Shown in pieces: positions 33,038 to 44,158 of a stretch of DNA of 64,000 bases (its first letter is position 1; every line of letters starts with the position of its first letter). Where the stretch lies: the NCBI GenBank assembly GCA_030704615.1, contig CM060732.1, positions 2,790,001 through 2,854,000 of the forward strand, read 5' to 3'. The position numbers were made by a program, and so were the translations under genes. The notes beneath the pieces were generated by a model. It was not told where the DNA came from and did not search any database. It saw only the letters and a list, made by a program, of their open reading frames with translations. Source of the stretch: Takakia lepidozioides (lineage: Eukaryota > Streptophyta > Takakiopsida > Takakiales > Takakiaceae).

Positions 33038-35701
33038 CTACGGATGACTAAATTCTTTCCAAACCAAATCCAACACAATGGGAATTTGGTTGAAGGGCAT
33101 AATCATAGCCCTACTGTACTCCCTTGCAGCTGGAGTTTTTGGTGGGTTAAAAGCAGCATTGCCCCATACGTCAGGCTGTGGTGGCTGTGGTATGGCTGTA
33201 GTAACAACAGGGTCAGCTACTGGCACAGTGACTTGTTGTGGTGTTGGTGGCACTGGCTCTTGTATCATTGGCATCTCCTGCACCTGTTGTGAAGAAGATT
33301 GAAAAGCCAAAGTTCTGGCTTGTAAATAAGAAGCCATTAGCTGTTCCTCAGGTATATAGACTCTTTTGTCGATATCTGAAGTTAGGTCCTCCACTTGAGT
33401 CTGCAGTCCGTCTACATCCTCCTGTAACTCTGCTATCCTACTATAGACATTGTCTATAGTAGTTGTGGCAATGTTCTGCACTTGCAGTCTGAGCTCATTC
33501 ATCTCGCTTTGGGTGAGCTTTCGTGGTGCTTTGCCCTCCACTGGCCCTTGTGCTAACCAGACCTGCATAAGGTGGTTATCCACCAAGTTGCTTGTGGTTC
33601 CTCTGAGAGTGTGCTCCTCTCTGAGTTTGTACACATCTAACTGCTGTTGTAAAGCCTTCATGCGCTTTGCATGAGGTTCAACCAAATTCGCATAAGCAGC
33701 AAGCAGATTATTGGCTTCCTTCCAAGCCTTGTTAGTGACCGAGATTTCATTTCTATTGGCCATGACCGTTTGTTGCAACTCCAGGATGTGCCTCTCTTGG
33801 TCAGCTTCAACCTGCCTGTATTGCTTGAAAGTATCCTCATTGCGACAGATTGTATTCTTCATATCGACAATGAGTTTCATTTGCTCTACATTCTCTTCTT
33901 CTGCCTTCGTACATTTTTCCGCTTGACTGTTTATTTCTTTTGTAGATTGGTCAAGCACAGTTGTGAGTGTAGCACATTGTATGGCCATCCTGTCAAGCAC
34001 TGTCTGCAACTCCATATGTAGTGCATTCACTTCTTGCAACTTGCTTTCATGCTTCACCTGCATTTGGTATAGCTGTTGCTTATGTGCTTCGTGCAAGTGT
34101 TCTTGTGCGAGGCCTGCCTCAATCAATTGTTCCTTGGCCATTTGCAAAGCCGCTTCTGTACTCTCCAAGTTTTGCTGCATTTTGATAGTGACCTCTTCAT
34201 CGACCTTGTTTGCACACTCTGTGGCAAGTCGAGCCTCAAACTCTTGCCTGAGTTCCTCCCTCAAAGCTGCTAATTGAGTAGTGGGAACATGGGATTTGAC
34301 ATAAGTACCCAACAAATTCAATGTCTTGCTTATGGAACTCATAAGCATAGCCTGTTGAGGGTCATCATGGTGAGCTTGTTGTTGTTCTCCCTGATCCTCA
34401 ACAGTGTGATGCCTTATGAACCATTCAGGCCATTGCCCCACCAGATTTTCTTCCTGAACCACTTCATCCGTCACTGGTGCTGCAGTGTCTTGGCATTCTA
34501 CCTGTGGTACCTCCGTCACAGGTGTGTGTATTATATGCGCCGCAGGGTTTCCCTTGGACAATCGTTGCACCTCCAGAATCACTGTGTCCTTGACCATACC
34601 AGAATATTCATAGAGAAGGTCCCCTTTCTCTATTTCTGCCACCACCTGTTCTGTAGTGGGAATATCTAACCCTTCTTTTTCTAAATCAATTATTTCTGGT
34701 TGAACTGCATGGACAACTTGTGATAACCATGTGACAAGCCGATCCTCTGGCTGTGATGGCTGTGATACTGAAGTAACTTCCTCTTCCCTCTCTGAAGGTC
34801 CTGCTTCCAGTAATAGCAGTTCTCTGTGCTGCTGTGCCCCTTCCTGCACAAAAACTTGGGAAACATTATCATGCGGATTCCGTGAAGCCAGTGGATCCGC
34901 CACTACAGTCTTTCCCCGCCTCTGTCTCTTATTCTCGGGTTGCCCTGCCAGTCCACCCTCACTGTGTGAAGAGCCTTGCTCTTCCATTGTAGTGGTTTCT
35001 GGCTCAAACACTCCCATCTCCTTTCTTTCTCGCACATCAAGTATGCCAGAATCAAGAATGATTTGAGCAATGATTGGGCCAGACACTATGATAGGAGACA
35101 GGGCTTTGAGTATTTCCTCTGTGAAGGATCTGCTCAAATACTGTTGGTTCTGTTTCATGGCAAACAGAACGTTCAATATCTGGCCTACCTCCTTTAGCCC
35201 TGGGTACACGGCCTTGGTACAAGCATAACCCTGAGTTTTAAAGAAACTCCCTTCTTGGAATAAGTCCCCTATTTGCAGTCTTGCCCTGTGCTCCTCCACA
35301 TGCACCTGGCCTGCTGGCAATCGAAACAATTGCTGGAGGTATAGGGGAGTAATTACTAATTCAACTCCCTTCACCGTTGTTGCTCCTGTCCTTGGCTCAA
35401 AGTTCTGCAAGAATTGTAACATGTACTGTCTATGGTGCAATGTCCAATCTTTGCTTTGCAATCCTTGCAATCTCAGCTCCTTCAGTATCTGTATCGCCTC
35501 TGGGGTAGCAATCGTTTGTTTCTGCATAATTGTGGTGCTCTTCACCCTGATTTCCTCCATTCCTCTCACTCTCTTCATTCTAGACCCACAGAAATGTTTT
35601 GGCTGTAACAACTGAAGAAATGCCTGTAGTGCACAAAGCATAAACGTATGGTTGCCACAAAAAACTATGGGTAATTTCTTGTAAGCCTGCGGGGCTTGCA
35701 A
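33038..35701 (-). CDS. Extra retrotransposon ORF with long coiled coil (887 codons)
   Basis: The longest open frame in the window. Residues 1-230 form a globular region (MEEIRVKSTTIMQKQTIATP, LQSKDWTLHHRQYMLQFLQN, ITPLYLQQLFRLPAGQVHV, FFKTQGYACTKAVYPGL). It is followed by a basic nuclear-localisation-like KRQRRGK near 260, then an acidic, presumably disordered stretch. A long heptad-rich coiled coil runs from about 480 to 790, and the Pro/Gln-rich C-terminus ends KEFSHP before TAG. It lies between integrase and the 3' LTR. A homologue of its first 150 residues is present in the older outer element (45476-46125), clearly related but well diverged, which suggests long-term retention. I know no function. 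A structural or env-position protein is possible, as is a captured host gene. Confidence 0.85.
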   Translation of the reverse strand: MQAPQAYKKLPIVFCGNHTFMLCALQAFLQLLQPKHFCGSRMKRVRGMEEIRVKSTTIMQKQTIATPEAIQILKELRLQGLQSKDWTLHHRQYMLQFLQNFEPRTGATTVKGVELVITPLYLQQLFRLPAGQVHVEEHRARLQIGDLFQEGSFFKTQGYACTKAVYPGLKEVGQILNVLFAMKQNQQYLSRSFTEEILKALSPIIVSGPIIAQIILDSGILDVRERKEMGVFEPETTTMEEQGSSHSEGGLAGQPENKRQRRGKTVVADPLASRNPHDNVSQVFVQEGAQQHRELLLLEAGPSEREEEVTSVSQPSQPEDRLVTWLSQVVHAVQPEIIDLEKEGLDIPTTEQVVAEIEKGDLLYEYSGMVKDTVILEVQRLSKGNPAAHIIHTPVTEVPQVECQDTAAPVTDEVVQEENLVGQWPEWFIRHHTVEDQGEQQQAHHDDPQQAMLMSSISKTLNLLGTYVKSHVPTTQLAALREELRQEFEARLATECANKVDEEVTIKMQQNLESTEAALQMAKEQLIEAGLAQEHLHEAHKQQLYQMQVKHESKLQEVNALHMELQTVLDRMAIQCATLTTVLDQSTKEINSQAEKCTKAEEENVEQMKLIVDMKNTICRNEDTFKQYRQVEADQERHILELQQTVMANRNEISVTNKAWKEANNLLAAYANLVEPHAKRMKALQQQLDVYKLREEHTLRGTTSNLVDNHLMQVWLAQGPVEGKAPRKLTQSEMNELRLQVQNIATTTIDNVYSRIAELQEDVDGLQTQVEDLTSDIDKRVYIPEEQLMASYLQARTLAFQSSSQQVQEMPMIQEPVPPTPQQVTVPVADPVVTTAIPQPPQPDVWGNAAFNPPKTPAAREYSRAMIMPFNQIPIVLDLVWKEFSHP

Positions 35702-36284
35702 GCATCGCTCAAGAGAAAAGATCCGCTGTTGCGTCCCTATGCCACTGCGTAAGTAATATTGCGAGCGTATAGTCTGTTAGTTCCTCCATAGCTTCAAAGC
35801 TATAGCATTGATGGTTTGTCCCGTCAAGACGCCCGTTACTCAGAACGACGCCGACTCTTGCGCTTAATTTCCCTCCAATTTCTTGATCCCTTCTCTGGCT
35901 TTCTATTGGCTGTAACCGCTGTGACTGGATTTTAGATTTAATTTTCTTTAGTGGACTTTCCCTGCTGGACTGTCCACTAGGATAACACATGTGACAAGAA
36001 TTCGCTTTTCTGTACTTGTCGTTTGTTCTGTTGCCCCTTTTCTGTATTCATTAATGGGCCCGCCATTCATCCAATTTGACGCACTGATTAGGTATTTTGA
36101 TGGCCATTCTTGTCCCTTTTCTTGATTACATCCGTTCTTGCACTTCCTTCTCAGCTGTGTGTTGCGCCTTGACTTCCACGTGTCCCTTTGTAAACTGGTT
36201 TCCGTCCTTTCTTCCGCCGGCCATTTCTCTGAAGTTATCCTGCGTCCACCTGTCACTGATTCTATGGATTGTGTATCCCTAGTA

Positions 36285-36575
36285 GGCTGTGTTAAGCTGT
36301 GATAGGCTGTGTCATACTGTGGTATGCCGTGATAGGCTGTGATACACTGTGGTAGCTGTGATAGGCTGTGATGCACTGTGGTAAGTTGTGATAGGTTGTG
36401 ACACGCGTGTGGTAGGCGTGATAGGCTGTGTACTGTGGTAGCTGTGATAGGCTGTGATGCACTGTGGTAAGCTGTGATAGGTTGTGACACGCTGTGGTAG
36501 GTCGTGATAGGCTGTGTTGCGCCGTGTTGGGCTGTGATAGCTGTGTCAGTCGTGTGAGGGCTGTGATAGGCTGTG
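36285..36575 (-). repeat. Minisatellite within the coding linker after integrase
   Basis: The plus strand repeats GCTGTGATAGGCTGTGATGC and variants. In the open minus-strand frame (35948-37054) this encodes YHSxSQPITA repeats. The GCTGTG core is shared with the LTR minisatellite, so the two arrays may have a common source. Confidence 0.85.
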
Positions 36576-36599
36576 TCTCGCTTGTTCTGCCCGCCCTGG

Positions 36600-37870
36600 T
36601 CATATATGCTCGGCCTAGCGACAAGTGCTCCATACTCCGTTGGTAACACTGGCGCAGCCCGTGACTGCTTTTGCTTTTCAACATGCAAATCATGCTGCAA
36701 TGGTTTGTCATGGATACCACTGTACCCCTTCAACTTATTAGCATTGACTCTTCCCAGCATCTCTTTGTTAATGGTTTGTAACATGGCGGTGTTGTTATCA
36801 TACATCTTTTGTATGACATAAGGTCCTTTCCATGGTGATTTAAGCTTAGAAGCTTTAATCTTTCCCTTCTTCTGCAACCATAGAACCAAATCTCCCGTCT
36901 TAATAGTCTTTAACTTGCCTTCATCAAACTGTTCCTTCCTCTTCATCTGAATTCTGGTCATATTATCTGCCGCATCAGCACGTACTTCTTCCACATGGTA
37001 TAATTCATGTTTCCTGACTTTAATGGAATCTTGCAATTCATTCTCTTTCCCCATTCCGTTCTCATGGTAGGTAACAGGAATTCCACTGGAAGTAAGGCCT
37101 CCATACCATAAACTAATTGGAATGGTGTATACTTAGTGGTGACTTTATATGAAGTCCTGTATGACCACAAATCTGTCAGCAGCTTTGTATCCCAATCCGT
37201 TCTGTTTGCATTGACTATCTTAGCCAAGATAGTACATAGTATTTTGTTGGTAGCCTCTGCCTGCCCATTACCCTGTGGGTAATATGTTGTACTCCTCCTA
37301 TGCACAATCATGAACTCTTTAGTCAACAATTCAATGGTCTCATTAATGAAGTGACTTCCTTGATCACTGATAAATTCCAAGGGACAGCCAAATCGTGTAA
37401 GTATGTTCTCATACAGAAACCTTGTGTGGACTTGGCTGTGTTGTCCCTCAAAGCTTTAGCTTCCACCCACTTCGTAGTATAATCAGTGGCTGTAATTATG
37501 TACCTGTTCTGTGTATTCTTGGCTGGTGGGTAAAAGGTCCCAGCCTCTGACATTCATCACAACTCTGACAATACTTGTGTACATCTTTGAACAAAGTAGG
37601 CCACCAGTAACCTGCATGTAGTATTTTCCTGCTGGTAGTCTCTTCTCCAAAATGACCTCCTGCCACTCCTTTATGAACTTCCTCCAAAACTTTATTAACT
37701 TCATGGTGGTATAAGCATCGCTTCAGCACTCCATCTGGTCCTAGCTTATACATTCTGCTCCCTACCATAGTGTAAGGTAGAGCCTTGATAGCAATTCTTT
37801 TCTCTGCTCCTTTCCATAACTTGGTGGGCACTGACCATGAGCAAGGTAGTATCTGATTGGCCACTGCCAA
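36600..37870 (-). pseudogene. Integrase of the inner element, first catalytic Asp deleted
   Basis: The zinc-binding HHCC domain is readable ([31 protein letters not shown]; 37720-37560). The core resumes with [20 protein letters not shown] (37510) and has [12 protein letters not shown] (second Asp, 37380) and STTYYPQGNGQAEATNK (Glu region, 37290). Compared with the outer copy (30765-30870), about 85 bp between CQRLG and PPAKN are missing, and these encode WGLDFVGPI with the first catalytic Asp. The C-terminal domain lacks a chromodomain and ends SPWKGPYVIQKMYDN with NANKLKGYSGIHDKPLQ (36830-36700). The frame then continues through the minisatellite to 35948. Confidence 0.9.
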
Positions 37871-37979
37871 TCTAACCAGTCATCTGCACTTCCCTGCACC
37901 TCCACTGTAATAGACTCGCATCGGTAATTGATCATCTACTCCCGTGGCGGTTCTCCTGTTGATAACCGTGACAAGTGAT

Positions 37980-38640
37980 CCGCCACAAGATGCAGTCTCC
38001 CAGGCTTGTAAACAACTCGAACTCAAACTCGTGCAAGATTATTAACCATCTTGCTATTCTTCCGTTATCAGAGTTTGTTTACCAGGTATATCAGAGCCTG
38101 GTGATCCACATAGAACATAAACTTCTTGCCCAACAGGTAATGCCTGAATTTCTTCACTGCATAGATCATTGCCAATGCTTCTCTTTCCGTTGTGCTATAA
38201 TTTCTTTCGCATTGTTCATCAATCGGCTAGCATAGTACACAGGTGAATCTATCCTTCCTGTTACATTTGGGCTAACACTGCTCCTAGTGCTTCTCCAGAA
38301 GCATCACAGTGAACATGAAATATTTTCTGCCAGTGAGGACTAATCAGCACAGGGTGTAGTTGTTACTGACAATGTAAGTTCCTCAAAAGCCTGTTGACAT
38401 TCAGGTGTCCATGCAAACACTGCATCTTTCTTCAGAAGTTTGCTCAATGGTGCTGCTATCTGTGCATACCGTCTGACAAATCTTCTGTAATAGCTGGTTT
38501 GTCCAAGGAATCTCCTTAGACTCTTAACATTCACTGGGGTGGAGAGGCTTTAATGGCCTCTGTTTTCCTGGGATCCACAAGAAGTCCCCTCTTACACACA
38601 ATGTGTCCCAGAAGCACCCCTGAGTTCACACAGAAAGTAC
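37980..38640 (-). pseudogene. RNase H / connection domain of the inner element
   Basis: LRRFLGQTSYYRRFVRRYAQ and KKDAVFAWTPECQQAFEELT (38530-38370) are the connection. Blocks for HVHCDASGEALGAV, HYLLGKKFMFYVDHQALIY and LHLVADHLSRL-type sequence (38320-37970) are spread over shifted frames. These match the plus-strand copy at 29796-30350. Confidence 0.85.
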
Positions 38641-39481
38641 ACTTCTCTGGATTCAGGCCCAGACCTCTCATCCTGCATCTGGCCAGACTAACTCCAATTT
38701 ATGCAAGTGCTCATTCTTAGAGCTGTACACACTGAAATCATCCAAGAACACCTGCATGAAATCATCCAGATACTCATGAAAAGATTCACTTATCACTCTC
38801 TGAAAGGTTGCTGGTGCATTACAAAGTCCAAAGGGCATGACTTTGTATGCATAAGCACCCCAGTCTGTGATGAAAGCTGTTTTTCCTTGGTCTCTTCTGC
38901 CACTTGCACTTGATTATAACCACTGAAGCCATCCATGAATGAGTACATCTCATGGCCTGCCACAGTGTCTAATACTGCTTCTGTGAATGGCAAAGGGAAA
39001 TGATCTTTCTTCGTACAAGCATTCAGCTTCTTGTAGTCACACAAACTCTTAGTTACCATTCTTCTTGGGAACTATCACAATGGGTGACAACCAAGTTGTA
39101 TACTCTATTGGGTATATAAACTTAGCCTCAGCCAACTTCTTGATCTCTTCTCCAACCTTCTGTGCGTAGTTGGGATTCATTCTGTACCTTGCCTGCTTGA
39201 TTGGTACTGACCCGGTTCCAGTTCAATCTTATGCTGACAGATTTCAGGTGGTATCCCTTTAAATCCTCATAGCTCCAAGCAAATACATCTCTGTATTTGA
39301 TGAACAAACTCTTAGCTTCTTCAAAGAATTCTGGCTCCAAATCAGCTCCTACCTTCACCATCCTCGGTTCCTCTTTAGTTCCCACATTCACTTCCCTCAC
39401 TTGCTCATCAGCTGTGATTGTCCAACCAGTCACCACTTCATCCTGTAAACTCACAGTGGCTGGTTCCTCTAGGATTTCCAT
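38640..39481 (-). pseudogene. Reverse transcriptase of the inner element
   Basis: TITADEQVREVNVGTKEEPR and SLFIKYRDVFAWSYEDLKG lead into RT. CDYKKLNACTKKDHFPLPF, MDGFSGYNQVQVA and HEYLDDFMQVFLDDFSVYSS (about 38790-38720, active-site FLDDF) follow. One or more frameshifts interrupt it (near 39210 and 39060). The box matches Athila/Tat-type RTs. Confidence 0.9.
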
Positions 39482-39551
39482 TTCTCCTTCTTTTCTTCAT
39501 AGAAATGTGATGGGTAACTGCTGGTTTCCTCTTCAATCGGTGTTGTTGACA

Positions 39552-40115
39552 CTACACCACAGCAGATACCCTTAAACAACTTAGGCCTTCCAGCCGCATC
39601 TCTGCAACCTGCTCCCACTCTGGGTGTGCAGCAAACAGGGTAGCTTCCTGCTCCTCATCCAGTCCTCCTCTCCAGTCATACTCTCTGACTCCTCGAGGTC
39701 TTCTCGTAGCAGGTAATCTACTAGATTTCTTTGTGGTAATTGTATCTCGTGTATCCCATATGCACGGTAGTAACTGAGAATTCCAGTCATGGAATACCCT
39801 GGCCTGTTTCAGCCACGGACGTCCCAATAATAAGGAGTAAGCCTCCATGACTTCATCCATCTTCAACACAGTTACTGTGATCATAAAGATCATCTTCTGT
39901 ATCTGTATCTTAACTCCTCTTATTAATCCCAATGGCTGTACACTTCTTTGATCTGCCATTGTTACTGTAATGGGGCTGGTTTCATGTTACTTAGACCAAG
40001 CTTCTTCCTTAATTGGTCTGTCATGATATTTACTCCAGAACCTCCATCTATCAGTACATCAGTTAGTTCTGTGCTTCCAATTCTCAATTGGATTACTGGC
40101 ATAGAATCATCAAAG
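39552..40115 (-). pseudogene. Aspartic protease of the inner element
   Basis: The active-site stretch LIDGGSGVNIM (about 40055-40020) is followed, after one frame change near 39965, by QPLGLIRGVKIQI and LLLGRPWLKQARVFHDW, the flap and ALGRPWL-type motif of plant retrotransposon proteases. The linker to RT is acidic (YDWRGGLDEEQEATLFAAHP). Confidence 0.8.
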
Positions 40116-40619
40116 TCCATGACTGTTCTCGCCCTTCCGGCTTCACATTATAACTGGTCACCTTGCTGTTCAGGTCTGTGTTTCTGTCTCCTGGGCAATT
40201 CGATTGATTGCTTGATACAGCCTGTGCCTACAATAAGGTGCCACAGCCAATAGCTGTCCAATGGTAATCTCTGCTTTGGTCTGGCATATTACTTCAGCCA
40301 AAGTCTTTCATTACTTTGCATGTCTGCATCTTCTTTCTTCCTTTCATCCTCACTCACTTCTTCTTCTCCATCAGAATCAGAGGAATCTGCCACAGGAATA
40401 TCAGTACTCTTCTGCATTCCCTTATGGTATCTGCCACTTCCTTGTGCAGTCCTTCTCATCTCTCAAGCCTCATCATTTCAGGCATATCACTGCCACCTTC
40501 ATTAATCTTCTTCCTCTACTAGGAGGTATTAGTTGGCTTACTTCTTGTTACTATCATTGTACTTACTTCTGGTACAACACATGGCCTAACCATGTGAGCT
40601 GCCACCACTGGGCCCTCAT

Positions 40620-42250
40620 TCACAGGAGCTCTATCTCATTCTGGTGTCTAATCCAGAATGAACAGGCTGCCTTGCGATGTCCTGGCTGATTACAATAGTA
40701 ACATAGTTCTTCACCATTGGTCCTCGCCCTTGGTTGCTCTTGGATTATTTCTGTAATCCTGATTCCCGGGCTGGTAATTCCCCTTGGATTACCCTGATAG
40801 TTGCCTCTGGAATTTCCTTGGTAATTCCCTCTTGAATTACCTCTCCCTTCCATGCCATTGTTATAACCACCAGACCTACCATAGTGGTCTGATCATTGTT
40901 TCTTCTGGCTGGGGCTGCACCTGATGCACCTTACTTGCCTAGGTTCTCTTGCAACTGTCTTTGTTGTTAGTAACAATTCTCAGTAGAATAGGTTATCCAT
41001 TTACAGATAGTACAGTGTTTCTCCTTCATGTGGCATTCTGTGGTGGTATGGCCTTCATTCTGGCACTTTGCACACCATACACCCTTCCTCCAATGTGTTG
41101 CAGCCTTGTGGCATACTTCTTCAGATTTCTTCCATCTTTTCTCATAGTTATCCCTCTTCAACTTCTCCTTTCTCTTACTCTTCCTTTTTAGTTCTTGCTT
41201 TCTTCTTCATCTGACTCATCCTCAGAGTCCTCATCATCCCTTTTCTCTCTCCGAGCATCCCCAATTGCTCAATTCTGTTTGCAGTTTCAAATGCCTCCTC
41301 CACTGTATTATGGGTAACATATCCACTTTCTTTTGCAACTCTGGTCTTAGTCCACTCACAAACCCCTTCTGTAACCCTGGTGCTGGTACTGCAGTAGCTT
41401 TTCATCATCAATTCCATCTTTCCATATACTCCTCAACAGTTTCATGCTTCTTTTGCTTTAACTGTTGTAAACTTCCATACACTTCATCCTCAGTTTACTT
41501 GTCCTGAACTATTTCGGAATGCTGTATTCAAGCCATTCCAGGTTAGGAAATGATTATCAGGGAATCTTGCATACCATTCACTGCTTTCTTTATAAGTGAA
41601 CAAGGGAAAACAATCTCATCTTGGCATCATCGCCATTCTCATTGTTCACTATACACATGTGCTCAAATTGGCTAATGTACATCGGGATCCCTTTTCATGA
41701 ATATATGAAAAGGTGGTTTTGCCCGTGTTGGTTGTAACGCCATCTGGCCCTACTTTCTGCCCACTGACAGGTGCTGGCCTTGCTGGTGTGGTCCTTGACT
41801 GTTGTTGTTGTGGTGGATCTTCACCAAGTGGTGGCCCTTGAGCACTCCCTGCTGCTTCTGGCCCCACGATATTCACAGTATTCCCAGCTTCAGTTGCACT
41901 ATCCCACACTCCTGTCCCCCCAGAGCCAGATCCAGGCAGCCCGCTGATCCCCCTGAGCCGACCACCTTAGTGCCTGTGATCCAGGTCAACGGGTGGGATG
42001 TCCTGGTTGTAGTTCAACCTCAGCTGTTGGGTTACTTCTTCATACTCTTCCTCTTCCAATTTCTTCTCTCGGTTTTTCATCCTCCAAGTCTGCCCTTGGG
42101 TTTCTTATTCACTCATGTAACTCAACTGCAATGGTGTTGGAGAGTCTGAACTCTCCGTTGGCTCTTGCCCACAATCCTCTCCTCCTTCTTCACCTTCGCT
42201 TCAGAAATTGAGTTCCGCTTTGGGTGTTCCATGCCAACTCTTATCAAAGA
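40620..42250 (-). pseudogene. Gag of the inner element, with two zinc-knuckle stretches
   Basis: Two canonical CX2CX4HX4C knuckles are visible on the minus strand: CAKCQNEGHTTTEC (about 41075-41030, followed by a CTIC...NC half-site) and CYYCNQPGHRKAAC (about 40700-40655). A repetitive GNSRGNYQGNSRGN stretch lies N-terminal? No: on this strand it follows the reading order knuckle 1, then the Asn/Gly/Arg-rich repeat (40850-40760), then knuckle 2. Upstream capsid-like blocks (PGLQKGFVSGLRP, VEEAFETANRIEQLGM, 41400-41270) are in shifted frames, so Gag is no longer intact. Confidence 0.75.
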
Positions 42251-43112
42251 TTTCTGTCAAATCTTTTATCCAGGGAGTACCTCAGATCTTTCACCTCGTG
42301 ATTGATCTTCTTCCCGTACCAATTCCCTTAATCTTTCTTGAAAAGAAACAGAAGGAGTGGCATCCAACTCTAGTTCTTCCGGTATGGGTGATGTACTCTT
42401 TGATCTTAATGGTGTGAGAGGTCAGATGATTCCCCTATGTCTATTCCTCTCTCCCAAAGATAGGATAATAATTAGCTTTCAGATAGCTTTCCTTTGCTGA
42501 ATATCTCTGGCGTCTAGCTTCTTTCATCACTCATGGCCCATGTCTTTCATTTCTTTTTATGTGGCAATAACCAAAACTCTCTTCTGTATATATCTAGTAT
42601 ATGCCTGGGTTTCTTTCAAGCTTCAATGCACCCTTGGCTATACTTGAAGTCTCCGTTACCATATAACCATATGGCAAACAAGTCTGAAAGCTGTCTTGGT
42701 GTGAGTTTGATCCACAAAATATCCTTGGAATCCAATTCTTTACCAGTACAAGCTCTTCATGTATATGAGTATAAACATTCACATCTTTCTCCCAGCCTTC
42801 AAACTCTACTCGCTTAATGGATAGCAATGCTATCACATAAACCAGTGTTGGTAACCAACGTGCTCTTCCTCTACAGGCCACCTGATAAAAATCTTATCAC
42901 TCCTTTCTCCAGACCCCATCGGGTCAGCATCATGCAATCTCTTAAGAATGTTTTCTTTAAAACCGTCTGGCAATTCCAAAAACCTCTAAAGAATCGCTTT
43001 GGACAATCTTCTTCTCAGTTTCACAAGGAATTTGATTCACATCAAATTCTTAATTCTCCATCCACCATGATCCCACCAGATGCCTGTCACATCTGGTTGT
43101 TCATGACCCAGT

Positions 43113-43130
43113 TCCCCAGTATGGTCGCCA
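43113..43130 (-). other. Primer-binding site of the inner element
   Basis: Minus-strand TGGCGACCATACTGGGGA begins three bases inside the 5' LTR. TGGCG-starting sites pair with the CCA end of tRNAs and are usual in Athila/Tat elements. The exact tRNA was not determined. Confidence 0.75.
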
Positions 43131-43133
43131 AAA

Positions 43134-44153
43134 TGTCGGCGGCTTTTACTCACCCATCCCTTCGTATCCGAGGCGGAAACTCCAAGATAGAAGAGTTGGA
43201 AATCTCTAAGCACTCAGCCGCTCAGAACAATCAGTCATGACCTACAGCTAGTGTATCATGGGGGTGTTCCTATTTGTTTTGCCTTCCGATTCATGTTAGC
43301 TAGTTACCTTTACTGTTGGTAATTATTAAGTATCAGTTTGCTTCAGCAATTTATCGGATTCCATCAACTCATCCATTCATCCACAGCTTCACTCAGATCT
43401 CTCTACCAGTGTGAGTATGAAGTGTGTATCAGATTAATATCTATCAAGTATCAGGCTGAAGCCATGGAGTCTCTAATCTGCTCTACATTACAATTCTACT
43501 GCCAATTCATTAAGCATCAACAGATCCTATCTTACTCCGTGCTCTCATCTTTTGCTCAGAGATACGCTCTCTCTCCTTCTTCCCAAGTGATGTCCGAAGT
43601 CTTGTTCAACACCGAAGTGGGCCCCAGAATGCCTCACATTTCAGTCCTTCTTTAGTCTTATTATCCTACCCGTTGTTCTAACCGTTTCCCTCACTAAACG
43701 TGGCCGTGAACTAACATGTTCCATTCGCAGGTGGTTCCCCCACAGTCGTTCCATGTCCTGCTATCCGTTCCTATGGTCGTGACAGCTGTGTCAAGCTGGT
43801 GAACTGGTGTGTTGAAACTGTGGAACGGGCTTTGTGTTGATTGTTGCTGTTTGGGTTGTTGTGTGAGGGATCTTTTGTGACGGGCTCTGTTGGATGTGAT
43901 GGGATGTGTCGGTGTTGGTGACCAGATGGTGGACTGTTGTGTTATGGATGAGTCTGCTGTGACAAGCTGTGTTGGCTGTGACGGGCTGTGTTGACTGTGT
44001 CGGCTGTGTTGGCTGTGACGGGCTGTGTCACCCCCCCCCCCTAAAGTGCGCTGCTGTCACCCCTAAGGCTCCTGTTGGTCTCAGTCTGTGCAAAAATTAA
44101 GGGTACCCCACAGATTCCGTATAAGTGTCTAAGTCCCAGACAGTCCTCTAACA
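43134..44153 (-). repeat. 5' LTR of the inner element (1,020 bp)
   Basis: It matches 31048-32066 end to end and ends CTAACA before ATGAG. The minisatellite portion (43787-44030) differs strongly from the other LTR by insertions such as the TGTTGATTGTTGCTG block. Confidence 0.95.
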
Positions 44154-44158
44154 ATGAG
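44154..44158. repeat. Target-site duplication ATGAG (right copy)
   Basis: Identical to 31043-31047. The host integrase reading continues directly from it ([11 protein letters not shown]). Confidence 0.9.

Larger units (their letters stand above)
31048..44153 (-). mobile_element. 13.1-kb LTR retrotransposon (Athila/Tat-like) inserted in a relative
   Basis: It is bounded by two LTRs in direct orientation (31048-32066 and 43134-44153; TG...CA ends) and by a 5-bp duplication of ATGAG. It reads on the minus strand: right LTR = 5' LTR, primer-binding site, Gag with zinc knuckles, protease, RT, RNase H, integrase, a minisatellite-coding linker, a very long extra ORF, polypurine tract, left LTR = 3' LTR. 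Removing it and one ATGAG rejoins the integrase reading of the host element exactly at the [11 protein letters not shown] junction, which proves the insertion. The LTRs have visible substitutions and indels, so it is not brand new. Pol has frameshifts and an integrase deletion, so it is non-autonomous now. Confidence 0.95.

Noticed and set aside
33038-33040. Programmed stop-codon readthrough of the retrotransposon ORF
   Set aside because: The context CCG TAG TCA does not match the known strong readthrough contexts (for example CAA-TTA following TAG), so a point mutation is simpler.
33044-35197. Several plus-strand frames of 60-130 codons
   Set aside because: All are antisense shadows of the 887-codon coiled-coil ORF; Cys/Ser/Leu-rich composition is typical of reverse-strand reading.
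36958-37054. Chromodomain at the integrase C-terminus
   Set aside because: The tail ends SPWKGPYVIQKMY and NANKLKGY with no chromodomain-like sequence after it.
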